Part shown: positions 11,340-22,901 of the stretch, piece by piece
How the letters are laid out: every line of letters begins with the position of its first letter
Position numbering within the stretch: the first letter of the stretch is position 1
Source of the DNA: Tubulanus polymorphus
Taxonomy: Eukaryota > Nemertea > Palaeonemertea > Tubulaniformes > Tubulanidae
Reading direction: 5' to 3'
Assembly: GCF_964204645.1 (NCBI RefSeq)
Contig: NC_134026.1
Coordinates: 14,908,450-14,972,449, forward strand
Length of the DNA: 64,000 nucleotides
The notes under the pieces: generated by a model
Databases searched by the model: none
Told to the model about the DNA's origin: nothing
Seen by the model: only the letters and a program-made list of their open reading frames with translations
Made by a program: the position numbers and the translations under genes

Positions 11340-11440
11340 AACCCCTTGAAATTTCAAAATTTTCTCGGAGGAGGGCCCCCAAATCCCGTGCTCCCAAATC
11401 CCGTGCTCAAGATCACTCTTAGTGATCGGAGAATGCTTTT
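11340..11440. repeat. GGAGGGCCCCCAAA-type dispersed repeat
   Basis: A short block with AAATTTTCTCGGAGGAGGGC and a following ATCACTCTTAGTGATCGGAG hairpin. Related blocks lie at 13255-13345, 28385-28460 and 30530-30560 (AATTTTCTTGGGGGAGGAC-like). It is non-coding. Confidence 0.5.
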
Positions 11441-11532
11441 CATTTAAAAGAAATTTTCTTACCCCTCTCACTTCTGCACCCTGAGCCATGCCCCTTGCAA
11501 TTTTCTTTTATGCCTTGTTGATTCATTTCTAG

Positions 11533-11605
11533 GTGATGTTCTGATACCAATGGATGCCGGAATCGTTGATAATTATCGAGTTAAAAAGCAGCTCCTTCAC
11601 TCCTG
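11533..11605 (+). CDS. CCT6: CCT6 (TCP-1 zeta) penultimate exon
   Basis: A TTTCTAG acceptor and a GTAAGC donor bound 73 bases. Joined in phase to the exon at 2219 they complete a glycine codon, then encode GDVLIPMDAGIVDNYRVKKQ and LLHS, ending with two bases of a cysteine codon. The peptide matches the zeta-specific stretch just before the C-terminal ATPase motif of group II chaperonins (a G-x-W/V-D-N-Y-x-VKKQLLHSC pattern). The exon sits alone between about 9.2 kb of repeat-rich intron upstream and 11.2 kb downstream. Confidence 0.93.
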
Positions 11606-11989
11606 GTAAGCATGTTTTTTTTCGTGAATACAAAGTGTTCTTTTTGAGTACAATTGTAGATGTTGAACGGTTGCCATTTGAAAATTTTTTGGTCATTGGG
11701 CACTTAGTCTTAGCCGGCTATAGCATTCACTTTTCATCCATTGTCCTTCAGTTGTCGGAATCCAGTGGCTCTGGGATGTTTTGAAAAAAACGCTTAAACC
11801 TTTTCATACCAGCCTGTACATAAACAATCAGGGTTCCTAGCGGGTCTTCATAGCCAGTATTTGTTTTTGCTTCATATGAAATAAACAATAAGTCAGTATA
11901 TGTTTGTATTATTTTGATATTTTGTGGATGGATGGATTCTGGATTTGTCAATCTAATATCGCGTCGCGAATACATATGTATATAAGGGC

Positions 11990-12630
11990 GTCAGCAGTCA
12001 GCTGTGTGTGTGTGAAAATAGGTTACAGTTTATGTCTCTGTGTGATAGTAATCACCTGAGCGAGTCTACAAATAGCACAGTGACTCGGCGATGATACACA
12101 GCTCTCACACATTGGCACGATATTGTCAGCCTCATACATCATCAATTAAGACAAACTAATTGTCAAATCAGTGAATGAAAATCTCCTGATGAAGGGCCTC
12201 GCCTTATACGGCGAAGCTTTATGAAATCATTGTATTTTAGGCTAAACAACTGCCCTCGGCTTATTGGCGGCGTCAGCTTAATCGACAGAAAATGTGGGTA
12301 GTTATGTTGAGAAATCATTGTCATGAACTTTATATGGGACTCGAGTTTCGGCATGACAGTTCTTGATGGTTTGCGCATTTGATTGGCACCTTACAAAGGT
12401 GATGATAAGTCTTGATTTTAACCAAGTTTTGACAACTATGAATCCTGACTATGGTTACTATCGATTCTGGCTGTACTTCAAGACAGGACTTTACAGGCAG
12501 GGGAAAAGTAAAAAACCCAATCAATGTGAAAGATGGTAGTACCTATGAAGCCATAGTGCAGTCAAGAGCTCCAATTGTTGAAACTAGAATTTCCATATTT
12601 TTGTTGTTAGTAAACCTACTTTCAATGTTT
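11990..12630. other. intron sequence, no gene recognised
   Basis: CCT6 intron sequence with short GT runs (TGTGTGTGTGTG near 12005). No protein motif seen. Confidence 0.4.
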
Positions 12631-12634
12631 TAGC

Positions 12635-12790
12635 CCACTTGGGACTTAAGTCCCAGGGGGCTATTGCGTTCACTTTTCATCCGGAGGCGTTGAATAGTAC
12701 AATAACTTAGTATTTCTATATTACATTTGTACCTATGCATATTTTGTTACCACAATCAATTGCAAAGTTGTAGCTCATGACATCTTCAGA
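12635..12790. repeat. dispersed repeat plus single satellite unit
   Basis: A GGGCTATTGCGTTCACTTTT block is fused to one unit of the 155-bp satellite (CATATTTTGTTACCACAATC). The junction shows that the two families have recombined or inserted into each other. Confidence 0.6.
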
Positions 12791-13444
12791 GATGAGAATT
12801 CCCCGCGGATTTCGGTATTGAAAAGATATCAATTTTCCAAATAGTCCAAAAGTGATGTAAAAGTATGGGGTGAGGATCTCACTCAATTGGTCCGGCGCGA
12901 TCGGTAATCAGGTGAACCGTGAAAGTGTTCACTGCCTGTTTTACTTATCGTCGCGTAAAAGTATCGCATTTCAATGCATATTATTCATTGCAACACAGTG
13001 ATTTTGTATCTACATTTGTACTACGATGAGTGTGTATGTATTTTATCGATCATACTGTTGCCGCGTGTGTGTGGCGAACGCCTTCAGATATTATACACTA
13101 CTGGATTTTTTAGTGAGCATTCATCGGCGCATTTTTACTGCAATAATTCAGGGCTCGACCTGTAATGCATGAGATGCTGCATGTCATCGAATGAGGATGT
13201 ACCACATTGGAACTAGCCATTACCTTCCAAAATATAATAGTCGTTCATGGGTTGAAGATTGCTCTTAGTGCTCGGAAAACGCTTTTAATTTCTAAAATTT
13301 TCTTGGGGGAGGACGCCCAAACTCCCCCAAGTAGCTGCGCGCCTTCGGCGGTCGCGAGTGCTAACGGCTACGCCGTCAGCTGGTTCGCGTGTGTAACTCA
13401 ACAAAGAAAAAACGCGGATTTTATATGTCGGCGTTCTCATCTCC

Positions 13445-14515
13445 GCATCTTCCATGATTTTGGTGATTTTTAAGGACATTAGTTATTCTATATGGTCACC
13501 AGGGGGCGTTTAATAGTAGAATAACTTAGTATTTCCTTATTAGATTGGTACCTAGCCATATTTTGTTACCATGATCAATTCAAAGTTGTAGTTCACAACA
13601 TTGTCTATGATTGTGGTGAGTATTTAAGGACATTATTTTTTCCATATAGTCACCAGGGGGCGTTGAATAGTAGAATAGCTTAGTATTTCCTTATTAGATT
13701 GGTACCTAGACATATTTTGTTACCATGATCAATTGCAAAGTTGTAGCTCAGGACATCTTCCATGATTTTGGTGAATTTTAAGGACATTAGTTATTCTATA
13801 TGGTCACCAAGGGGCGTTGAATAGTACAATAACTCAGTATTTCCTTATTAGATTGGTACCTAGGCATATTTTGTTACCATGATCAATTGCAAAGTTGTAG
13901 TTCATGACATCATCTATGATTGTGGTGAGTTTTTTAAAGACATAAGTTATTGCATATTGTCACCAGGGGGCCTTGAATAGTAGAATAGCTTAGTATTTCC
14001 TTATTAGATTGGTACCTAGGCATATATTGTTACCATGATCAATTGCAAAGTTGTAGCTCATGACATGTACTACGATTGTGGTGAGTTTTAAGGTCATTGG
14101 GTTTTGCATATGGTCACCAGGGGGCGATGAATAGTAGAATAACTTAGTATTTCCTTATTAGATTGGTACCTAGGCATATTTTGTTACCATGATCAATTGC
14201 AAAGTTGTATTTCATGACATGTACTATGATTGTGGTGAGTTTTAAGGTCATTGGGTTTTGCATATGGTCACCAGGGGGTGTTGAATAGTAGAATAACTTA
14301 GTATTCCCATATTAAATTGGTAATGAGGCAAATTTTGTTATCACAATCAATTACAAAATCATAGCTGCCGATATGTTCTATGATTGTGGTGGGTTTCAAG
14401 GTCATTGGTCTTTGTAAATGGTCACTAGGGGGCGCTATGTATTGAAATTGTTAGATTGTTGAGCATTTGAAACCACTTCCCAGTGGGCATGGTGTCCCTG
14501 GACCCCGAGTTATGG
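13445..14515. repeat. array of ~155-bp satellite units
   Basis: The longest and most regular array in the window. The CATATTTTGTTACC block occurs near 13556, 13712, 13864, 14022, 14177 and 14335, giving a spacing of 152-160 bases and about seven units. It ends in the AGTGGGCATGGTGTCCCTGG tail. Internal units are very similar to each other, which suggests recent local homogenisation. Confidence 0.9.
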
Positions 14516-14518
14516 AAG

Positions 14519-14975
14519 AGTTTACTGTGCTTTTGTCAGACTTATTAACTAGACCTTGGATTATTATTAGTGGTCGGTGATTTTAATTTTCATTTTGATG
14601 TTATAGACGAAATCGAAACTGTCAAATTCCTAGACATTTTACAATCGATGAATCTAGTTCAACATATAACTGAACGCACTCATGATAAAGGTCACATTTT
14701 AGATTTAGTGATAACTCGATCGTCTGATAATTTTCTTAGTGATTACCGAATAAACCGTCTTCTACCATCGGATCATGCCGAAATTATAACCTATTTGAGA
14801 ATTGCTAAACCTTCAATAACCAAATAAACTATTAAATACTGACCTATAGCTAAGTTGGACTTGGAACAGTTCTCAACTAGGTTGCAATCCTTATCAGACA
14901 ATACTGGACCCGTATCTGCAGATAGTCTTTGGTCATCATTTTACTCTGTAGGTCAGGAATAGTCTAGCTCCCACA
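14519..14975 (+). pseudogene. LINE ORF2 endonuclease fragment
   Basis: After one frame change near 14568 the plus strand encodes VVGDFNFHFD, then LDILQSMNLVQHITERTH, HILDLVITRS and a SDHAEI motif. These are the D-x-N, and S-D-H motifs of the apurinic-type endonuclease domain that opens the target DNA in CR1/L2/Jockey-type non-LTR retrotransposons. The frame stops at 14825 and the element is dead. It is cut at 14975 by the transposon that follows, and its next portion resumes at about 22040. Confidence 0.8.
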
Positions 14976-15268
14976 CAGAATAATACTGCACATTATGAGG
15001 ATTTTATGAAATTATCAGGGTTTGATGGTTACATATATGGCTTCAATCTCAGAAGGGGTGCCCACTCATCCGGGCCCTATTTTAAAGATGGCCACCATTT
15101 CTAAAAATGGCTGCCATTTGTCCAAGTGCATATGCTAAAATACGGTATAAATTACCGATTTCAGTCATCTTAGTGTCTATTTATATGTTTTTGACAACAT
15201 TAAAATCAAATATTGGGTTTACAGACTCGAAAAATCAGCACAAAAACCTGTAGCAGCCATTTTTAGCC
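14976..15268. repeat. left terminal inverted repeat of the Academ-like element
   Basis: About 290 bases matching the reverse complement of 21718-22005. It contains internal AAAATGGCTGCCATTT and AAGATGGCCACCATTT palindromes, mirrored in the right arm. Confidence 0.85.
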
Positions 15269-15269
15269 C

Positions 15270-15870
15270 ACTTGCTCAACGGGCTATTGCGTTAACTTTT
15301 CGTCCGTCCGCTGTCCACAGACGGAATTCAGTTATTTTGGGAAGTTTTGAAGACGTTTCAATGGATTGTCTTGATATTTGGGTTACACATGTATCTACCC
15401 TAGACACATCTTCAGCTCAAAAACTGGCCAGGTCAGAATCAAGATGGTCAACTGGCGGCCATTTTTGTTCGCCGAAATCAGCACTTTATACACATTTCTG
15501 AAGTTTCAAGGGAAATTTTGAAGACGCTTCAATCAGTTATGTGGATCTTTCATATTTGTTTGTATGCCACCATGGCCCGGTTAGTACAAAAAAAATTGGG
15601 TCGATCTTTTTGTGCCCAAAAAGGTAATTTTTGCCCAAAATTCCGATACATAACTGTAGCTACCATTTCTTTTTGAAATTCGCGATGGGTGTACTTAAAA
15701 TTGTAACCACAACCAATTGCAAAGTTGTAGCTGATGACATGTTCTATGATTGTGGAGAATGTCACGGTCACTGGTTTATGTTTGCCAGGGGGTGTTGAAT
15801 ATTGAAATTGTCAGATTGTTGAGCATTTTGGTGTCCCTGTGAACCCAGTTCATTTTTTGAAGAAATAATA
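15270..15870. repeat. dispersed repeats inside the Academ-like element
   Basis: A GGGCTATTGCGTTAACTTTT block and GAATTCAGTTATTTTGGGAA block related to 1770-1900 come first. A partial 155-bp satellite unit with GGGGGTGTTGAATATTGAAA follows near 15690-15850. Confidence 0.6.
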
Positions 15871-16038
15871 ACTATCTGATTTTCACAATCTCAATTTATA
15901 TGTATTTAAATATAACGAAACAGATTCTGAGGTAAGAAATTTGAAAAGTTCGATATTTCAATCAGTAGCGACCTTCATTGTGGTCATCATTGGTGTTCTG
16001 TCGCAGATAATCATTAGCAGCATCCTACAACTTACGTA

Positions 16039-17564
16039 TTACTCACATTCACCCTGACAGTGGCAAAGAAGAGTACATTTGAGTTGACTTTTTCTGCAGG
16101 AGCAAGCCCTTGCACATCCCTTTATGCATCTGCACCTTACCGACTCTTGACAGGATTTGTAAATTTCATCCAAAGTGGACCATCTGGGCTCCCAGTGGCA
16201 ATCAGTTGTTTTCTGCCATCCCCATGCAATTGGACTTGGGTATGTTGGTTCAGCTTCGTGGGCCTGCCCCCAAATATGGCCACTTTGGTAAGCTGCACGT
16301 AGCGTATGTTGCCTTAATGCTTCATTTGTTGGTGGCAAATTTTCAAGTAATTTGTTCCGAATGGTAAACTGTTCTTTTCTAAGCATATTTACATCTTTGT
16401 GATCAGTGGTAGATGAATACATTAAGCACGTGGAGCTTTCTAAGTTGCTAAATACCTCATCAGGTAATGAAGGTAATGGAGTAGATAAACTGATAAATGC
16501 TGAGGTAACTGGTGGGAATGCCTTCCAAGTCTGCCAGGCTGTTTTCTTCCCTCTGCCAACAAATGCAGACACGGTGTCACACCCAGAATACACGTGGAAG
16601 CCAGGAAGAGCTAAGCACTTTTCAGCACCTATGTCATCAGCAATTCTATGTATGGGAATATTTCTATAGTTCTTCCCTGTCCCAAATAACAACCACAGTT
16701 CTCGTAGGCCTTTGGTATATAACATGTTGAAGCTGGCTATAGCAAGTACTACCACGTCTGTATCTACTGTATGGATGCCTATCTTAGTCACTCCAATTTT
16801 CACCATATCTTTTAGATGTACGAACATCCTGGTATCTGCCTCCTCGTGTTTGATGATATGAGGGAGGGTTGATGCACAGACTGACTGTTGTACACTGTTG
16901 TGGACATTGGATACAACTGCTACCATACTGCCCATCCTTTCAACGACCAAGGATGCAAGTAAATCAAATAATTGTTCTTTGTTTTCTGAATTCCTCAGGA
17001 AATCCTTCCAACTTCTAGGTAGTGCACCTGACAACCGAACAACCATCTTAAGGCCAGCACCTTGAGTCTGTCGCGTTTGCTCTTTCAAACTATCTTCTGC
17101 GTATGTATCCCAAACTACATCTAGACGGGTAGCGTTAACTGCTTTTACTTGTTTTGTAAGATGGGGACCAAACATTTTGGAATAATACTGATCAAATGTA
17201 TTCAGTTCCTTCCCTGGTTGCAAGATGTTTACAAGTGCTGCTCCATCAATGATCAAGCCCTCACATATGACATGGGGCATGCTAAGTTTCCAGCATCATC
17301 TGGCAGCGTTCTAAGCACTGTGAGTAGGTCAGCCTTATGTCCAAGATAGAGGTCACCATTTAAAGACGGGGCAGGAGGAAATGGTTGATTTTCATAATGA
17401 AAGAATGTATCTAAGTCTAGCTGACGGTTCCGGCTGACAATAAACAATCTTGTGAATAAATCTACATCCAATTTTAGGATACGAACATAACCATCAGCCT
17501 TTTTACGGTGCTTTTTCTTGTTTACAAAAAGTGGTAGATTTGCTCTTGTAATTGCTGCATCCAT
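16039..17564 (-). pseudogene. XPG/FEN1-like nuclease domain protein of the Academ-like element (C-terminal part)
   Basis: Two minus-strand frames joined by one frameshift near 17260. The downstream frame of 413 codons has the acidic pattern of the XPG/FEN1 PIN-fold nucleases: Asp in LIIDGAAL (residue 12), Asp in DVVWDTYAEDS (58), HEEADTR (146-149), HTVDTDVVVLA (173, 175) and GCDTVSAFVGRGKKTA (235), the last resembling the FEN1 helix-hairpin region after its final Asp. The C-terminal 30 residues are a Cys-rich tail (11 Cys from about residue 382), like a CXC/TSO1-type zinc-binding module. Such nucleases cut branched or flapped DNA; a role in transposition is inference. The gene runs on from 17579-20430 after another frameshift. 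Confidence 0.7.
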
Positions 17565-17578
17565 TGGAACTGATCGTT

Positions 17579-20430
17579 TTACAAATCTTTCTTTTCGAAA
17601 CTGGTTGTATATTTCCAGGCCACTTTGAGTATTCTTTCCATAATGTCAGCTTGAACAACAACTTTTGAATCTAAGACAAACAGCTCTGAACTGTCATCAC
17701 AGAATGGACTACCAAATTCGACAAATGAATTGCGGACTGCTAGGACTCTCTTCATAAAGTTGCTTTCAAAAGATTGATACTGCTCATGCTGTTTGAAATC
17801 TTCGGGAGCAACTTTTTTGTTCAGATCAACTTCAAATTCGGTGATGAGTTCACTCAGTAATGGGCCAACTATATTCCATCGACGTAAGGCATTGTCATCC
17901 TCAGTAAGACCTACAGCACCACCATCACCTTTGACAACTGCGTTGTTTTGCTCATGGGCTTGATCAATTCCAATAGCCGAAAATGGTCTTTTAGTTTTAC
18001 AGATAGCAAAATCGCCGCTGATGAATCTTCTATAGAGGGTAGGTGCAGTTGTATCAAGTTCTAATAGGTCTTTCACATGTACTGAAAGCCAACGCGAGTA
18101 GTTAGGGTGATCCATAACGAAAAACCATGGTAGCATCTTTTTCAGTGAAGTGACATACAATCCAAATTTCCGTTGACGAATCGAGCGGACAAATGTGAGC
18201 AAAAGCTTTAGGAGACAAAGTGTTATAAACCAGTACTTAAACTGTGGATGCTGTTCAGCTTCTTCTGAACACCGATCTTCAAATTCAAGTTGATCGCCAT
18301 GTTTTTCGAACGCTTCTTGCAGGAGGATACCAAGAGAAGCTGCTGTTACTTGAAGCAGATAAGCGGTTTTCTTGATGTTGGAAACTTTAATGCAGGCATC
18401 AATTTTGCTCTCTGTATAATACCAGTCTGTGCCAACACACCTTTCCATCCACTGTGTTTAAGCCATTGTCCAATAACTCGCATGAATGCCTGTTCAATAT
18501 GTAACGAACCTAATACCAAGACGAACGAGATTCACCATATTTCTCAGGCCAAGTCCACTGTATTAGTTTGGCTTTTGCAAACAGTGGTTGTTCCATTGCG
18601 ATCACTGGTACCTGGGATCCATTGACATTACTAACTGCACATCTAATCCGATCCATACCATGAGTGATCATCGAAATTGAAGATGAACCTTCCTTAAACA
18701 GTGGCATAAGGCATGATATGGTCCTTACAATGAGTGGCGCCACTGTATTTGTTGCATGGTACGATGCCCACGATACGTCAATACTAGGTGAAGCATCGTC
18801 ACTTGGTAGTTTACTGGTGCAGTTAACATATTTGAGCCAATCAGTCTCCTTCATAATTTCGTCAGCCATTTCGTTGTCATCTGGTATCATTTGCTTTTAA
18901 ACATCTTCTGTGGTGGCCACTGGTAACCGGAAGATAAACAGGCCGAATAACAGTGAATGAATCGGGAATTACAGCCACATTGCATGATTTTCTCCGAAAT
19001 AGCTCAGAATCAGTTTTCAAACTACGTATAACACCAGGTATTTCATCAGTTGCAGTTTGAAAAAGTGAAATGCTGGTACCATGGAAAGATCCTTCTGATG
19101 TGTTACTGCTTGGATTGTGGTCGACATTGTCATAGGCAGCTAAAGTGAATAATCCAGCTTTAAGAGTTACTGGACAAACACAGTTTTCAGCTTGATACTG
19201 TCTTGTTAGAACTTCACATAGTGCAGATGAGATTTCAAGCACACGTATATAACTGATTGATAAGCCCAATGAATGGATGTTTTCAATCAATGATTTATTT
19301 CTTGTTTTTCCATGAACTGCCATACCTAAGTAACCCGGCAATGGTGTTTCCATATTCTTCTGATGTCGAGTTATTCCACTCCGTGGTTTTTGTGGGTGCA
19401 TATTGAACATTATCAATTGTGAAATAGTGAGAGCTGCTTGTGGAGACTCTTCAACGGGCAAACTATGACCATACAATATTAGGTTTACTAATGCAGCAAG
19501 CAATGGTAGTACTGACTTTGCTTGTGCATCTGTTGAGAATGATCCATTAAATCCTTGGATTAATTAATCCATTAAATCATTGAATATCGATTTCTCCGTA
19601 GTTTTTTTTTTTAATTTAGAACAGCTTGGGCTTCCTTGTCTGGATTATCCGCTAAGCAGGCTGTGTGAACTGCGTTTCCTACGTGCGACTTTGGCAAAAG
19701 CAGATATTCCCTACCAGATTTCTGTGATTCTAGTAGAGGGAAATCAAATTCTAAACGATTCTGCAATCGAGTTGTGTGCACGTCTGGCACTTCCAGCAAA
19801 TGAGAGTCATTCATTCCACATATGATACCATTTAATCGTTTTTCTAATCTTTGGTCAGCTCACTCATTTTAAAAACTGGAATTTCAGTTGACGTCTGCAG
19901 CACATCTGTAATATCACTAACTAGTTCAGCATAGGCAATTGACTCACACAATTCCGACGAATCTGTTTTTACACATTCCCATTTAACAATTCTCGACATA
20001 TTATGCAATTCAGTTAAACAATTTTTGTGATATTTTGCCTCTAGAGCGATCATGTCACCAGCACTCAGCTTCGCAATTAATTCTTTATTTCCTTGCTCAA
20101 CTGCCCATCTACGGACTTTTGAATCTAACTGCATCGAAGAAGCGTGACATAGGTCAGTTCCCTCTTTATCGCAGAAAAAGCATATTCCTGCGCCGATTGG
20201 AATAGACATGCGGCGTGTACGTTGTGTTGGTGAACCGTTTGTCGAATCTATAGACTTTCATTGGATTTACGTTTTTGACCACAGAGTAGTTTGCTCTCTG
20301 TATATTTTAGCCGACAGTTTTTGTGCCATCGAGCCCGCTTGTTAAGGAGGATGGTTCCAGTGATGTCATTTGTTAATACATTTTGAAGGTAGCGTGGTAG
20401 TAGGTCACTCGCATTAAAAGAATGAAGCAT
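17579..20430 (-). pseudogene. Academ-like element protein, N-terminal and central part
   Basis: Open pieces on the minus strand follow one another: 20430-20248 (RARWHKNCRLKYTESKLL), 20209-19844 (ICFFCDKEGTDLCHA, then AKYHKNCLTELHN, a Cys/His zinc-binding pattern), 19814-19611 (VHTTRLQNRLEFDFP), 19503-18877 (CPVTLKAGLFTLAAYDNVDH and SFHGTSISLFQ), 18890-18510 (QVPVIAMEQPLFAKAK then WTWPEKYGE) and 18448-17579 (AIGIDQAHEQNNAVVKG, GAVGLTEDDNALRRW). This order is that of a very common family of large uncharacterised animal proteins linked to mobile DNA. At least four frameshifts or stops break it, including one near 18500. Introns could account for some gaps. No helicase motifs seen. Confidence 0.65.
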
Positions 20431-20711
20431 TTGAAGTAGTCATACGTGTCAACTCTTTTGTTGATATCATTACCATTAGCTGGACAGCGTAATTCTGAAA
20501 CATTGAAAACCTCACATAAATTCCTGAAATTATTGCAAATCTAATGAATAATGAATATTCTGGAATTTTATTGGAATGCATATTTCTACAGTCAACCCTC
20601 AATATAGCGACCATACGGTGATTTAGGATATTGACGGTATACAGATTGGTGGTCCGAATGCAATCTAATACATTTTTAGAGGACATAAAACTGATACAGA
20701 AGGTCAAATAA

Positions 20712-20954
20712 ATGCATTCTTTACACTTCTGCCAGGCAGCGAGGCTAATCTCATTATATAATAATTCTAAGGCTGAATCGGGAAGTCACGCAACTTTCCA
20801 GGAGCGTGTCGTCACATACTTTGAATTGATGAGGGGTAGAGATCCAAAAATTTACAAATCTATTCTTGCCCATAGTCTTTGTGGAACTTCCTATGGAGTA
20901 AAGACAATTCATAATGCAAGTATGTCATACATGTATATCATTTGGGTATTATAG
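20712..20954 (+). other. plus-strand exon-like open stretch inside the Academ-like element
   Basis: A CTTCTGCCAG acceptor-like site is followed by an open stretch encoding SGSHATFQERVVTYFELMRG and a following AHSLCGTSYGVKTIHNA, then a GTATGT donor-like site at 20929. The amino-acid composition is that of a real protein, but I do not recognise it and it is on the strand opposite to the element's main gene. It may be a second small gene of the element or chance. Confidence 0.25.
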
Positions 20955-20959
20955 AGATA

Positions 20960-21717
20960 TAAGGGACCAACTCTCATCATTTCAATAGAAATGACAAAAA
21001 AATCATTTTAAAAACTTTGTTGTGACTAAAAGGATTGTTTTTTTTTCACACGTAAGGCGGAGGTGGCGGTTTATCGTGGAAGGCGGTATATTGGGGGTTG
21101 AGAGTTATTTTACATTCATATACATTTTTCTCAGGATAGAATTAGAGATATTTGAATTGATCTTAAATACCTCCCAGGTCTTTTCCAGAGTCTTGACACA
21201 GGTAACACAATGACCAGTCTATAGGGGATGGGATGTTCTGTCGTTCAGCTGAAACAACTTTAAAAACCTTGACTTGGCTTGTCATTTCACCTGAAATTAT
21301 GATATTATTGTGAAAGTCAATTACAACAGTCAATTCACTAATCAATCAGACTGGCTAAGGTAATAGCATTTATGATTTACATAAATTATCCGTGTAGGCC
21401 TATATGAAGTAGACGATCATTAGAATATAACGTTACTCACATGAAATTGTGATTAATGTGTGTTTAATATTATTTATTCAGTAGCTTTGACATTTCATGC
21501 AGCCATTTTCAAATACAAACATTATAAAATCGTTACATAGATACTCGGCAACAAGTTGCCAAGGAACACATATATCCAACAAACAATTGAAATGTGAAAA
21601 TCATTCAAAATGTGTCTAGAAACATGAATTGGATGGTATTTACCGCTACCTGAATGGTTTAAAAACATATTAACACCAAGATTGTGGAAATGTGATAATT
21701 ATTATTTCTTCAAAAAT
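20960..21717. other. element interior, no gene recognised
   Basis: AT-rich sequence between the gene region and the right arm of the Academ-like element. No motif found on either strand. Confidence 0.4.
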
Positions 21718-22005
21718 GGCCACCATCTTGAAAAATGGCTGCTACAGGTTTCGAGTCTGAAAAACCAATATTTGATTTTAATGTTGTCAAAAACATATGA
21801 ATAGACACTAAGATGACTGAAATCGGTAATTTATACCGTATTTTAGCATATGCACTTGGACAAATGGCCGCCATTTTTAGAAATGGCGGCCATCTTTAAA
21901 ATAGGGCCCGGATGAGTGGGCACCCCTTCTGAAATTGAAGCCATATATGTTACCATCAAACCCTGAAAATTTCATAAAATCCTCACAATGTGCAGTATTA
22001 TTCTG
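21718..22005. repeat. right terminal inverted repeat of the Academ-like element
   Basis: Reverse complement of the left arm; ends GCAGTATTATTCTG. Immediately outside are three copies of a GATCTGGGAGCCAG-like 15-base unit (22010-22055), a small tandem duplication at the edge. Confidence 0.85.
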
Positions 22006-22039
22006 AAATCTGGAGCCAGATCTGGGAGCCAGGGATCTG

Positions 22040-22398
22040 GGAGCCAGACTAGAAGCACTGGATGAACTTGCCCCACTACAGACGAAAACGATAAGTCATC
22101 GTCCTAGGGCACCGTGGTATGATGATGACCTAGCTAATCGGAGAACTAAACTTTGGGCCCTAGAAAAGAAGTGGCTGAAGTCCAAACTTGAAATCGACCG
22201 GCAGACTTTTGTCTTGGAACGAACAGACTATTCCGTTCATATCGATCGTGTTAAATGCGAATATCATCGTCAACGTATTCAACAAGCAGATGATAAACAG
22301 CTTTTTAAAGTGATAGATGACCTCGTCAGCCAAAAACAGAATAGTGCCAGAGTTTCAACTACTGATCTCCGAGATGGCCCTGAGGGTTTTCTGTATTT
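22040..22398 (+). pseudogene. LINE ORF2 linker fragment, continues the LINE at 14519
   Basis: The plus strand encodes LDELAPLQTKTISHRPRAPW, then YDDDLANRRTKLWALEKKW and a KQLFKVIDDLVSQKQNSA stretch. This is the conserved region between endonuclease and reverse transcriptase in CR1/L2/Jockey-type ORF2 proteins (the APW-x-DD and ALFK motifs). It picks up roughly where the fragment ending at 14975 stops, so the two were one LINE before the 7-kb transposon landed between them. The reverse transcriptase domain that should follow is missing. Confidence 0.75.
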
Positions 22399-22828
22399 TT
22401 TAGCAATAATTGAGCAGAAAACTTTTCTTTTAAGGCAATATTTTAATTGACTGTTCTAATGTATTTTTATAGCCTTGTAAAATACGAACATACGGTAAAT
22501 TCATTTTTCATACACACAATGTGATATTTTGACTGATTTTAAGTGTACTATATGGCTATGAAGGATCCAGTGCTAGCCAGCTGGCTGTACATGGAACTAA
22601 GGCACTGGACCCTGTATACTATTCCAGTGCGGGAAATGCAAATTTTAGTTTTCCAGAAATTATAATTTCAAGTTGTTTATTGATTGATTTTATCGTTTAC
22701 AGAGGGGTGTTGAATATCGAACTTTCAAGAACTGTCAAGTGTTTCACCAAGTGTGCATGGTTCCATATAGGAACCCTATTACTAATCCAACAAAATCCTA
22801 ACTTTTTGATATTTTATTTTCATTTCAG

Positions 22829-22901
22829 TACTGTGATAGCAAGCAACTTATTGTTAGTTGATGAAATAATGAGGGCTGGAATGACATCACTTAAAGGATA
22901 G
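22829..22901 (+). CDS. CCT6: CCT6 (TCP-1 zeta) last exon
   Basis: A TTTCATTTCAG acceptor is followed by one base that completes the cysteine codon from the exon at 11533, then TVIASNLLLVDEIMRAGMTS and LKG and a TAG stop. LLVDEIMRAGM is the signature of the zeta C-terminus. It is 73 bases long and its frame is undamaged. The long open frame upstream of 22829 is intronic. This fixes the direction of the host gene and the 3' end of its coding region. Confidence 0.95.

Larger units (their letters stand above)
14976..22005. mobile_element. 7.0-kb DNA transposon with long TIRs, Academ-like
   Basis: The terminal sequence CAGAATAATACTGCACATT at 14976 recurs inverted ending at 22005, and inverted identity continues for about 290 bases (to about 15265 and from about 21718) with few mismatches. 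Between the arms is a broken minus-strand gene for a large protein with an XPG/FEN1-like nuclease domain. Long TIRs plus an XPG-type nuclease and a cysteine-rich tail fit the Academ superfamily as I know it; I cannot run the comparison. I could not confirm a target-site duplication. The element interrupts a LINE ORF2, so the insertion is younger than that LINE. Confidence 0.75.
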
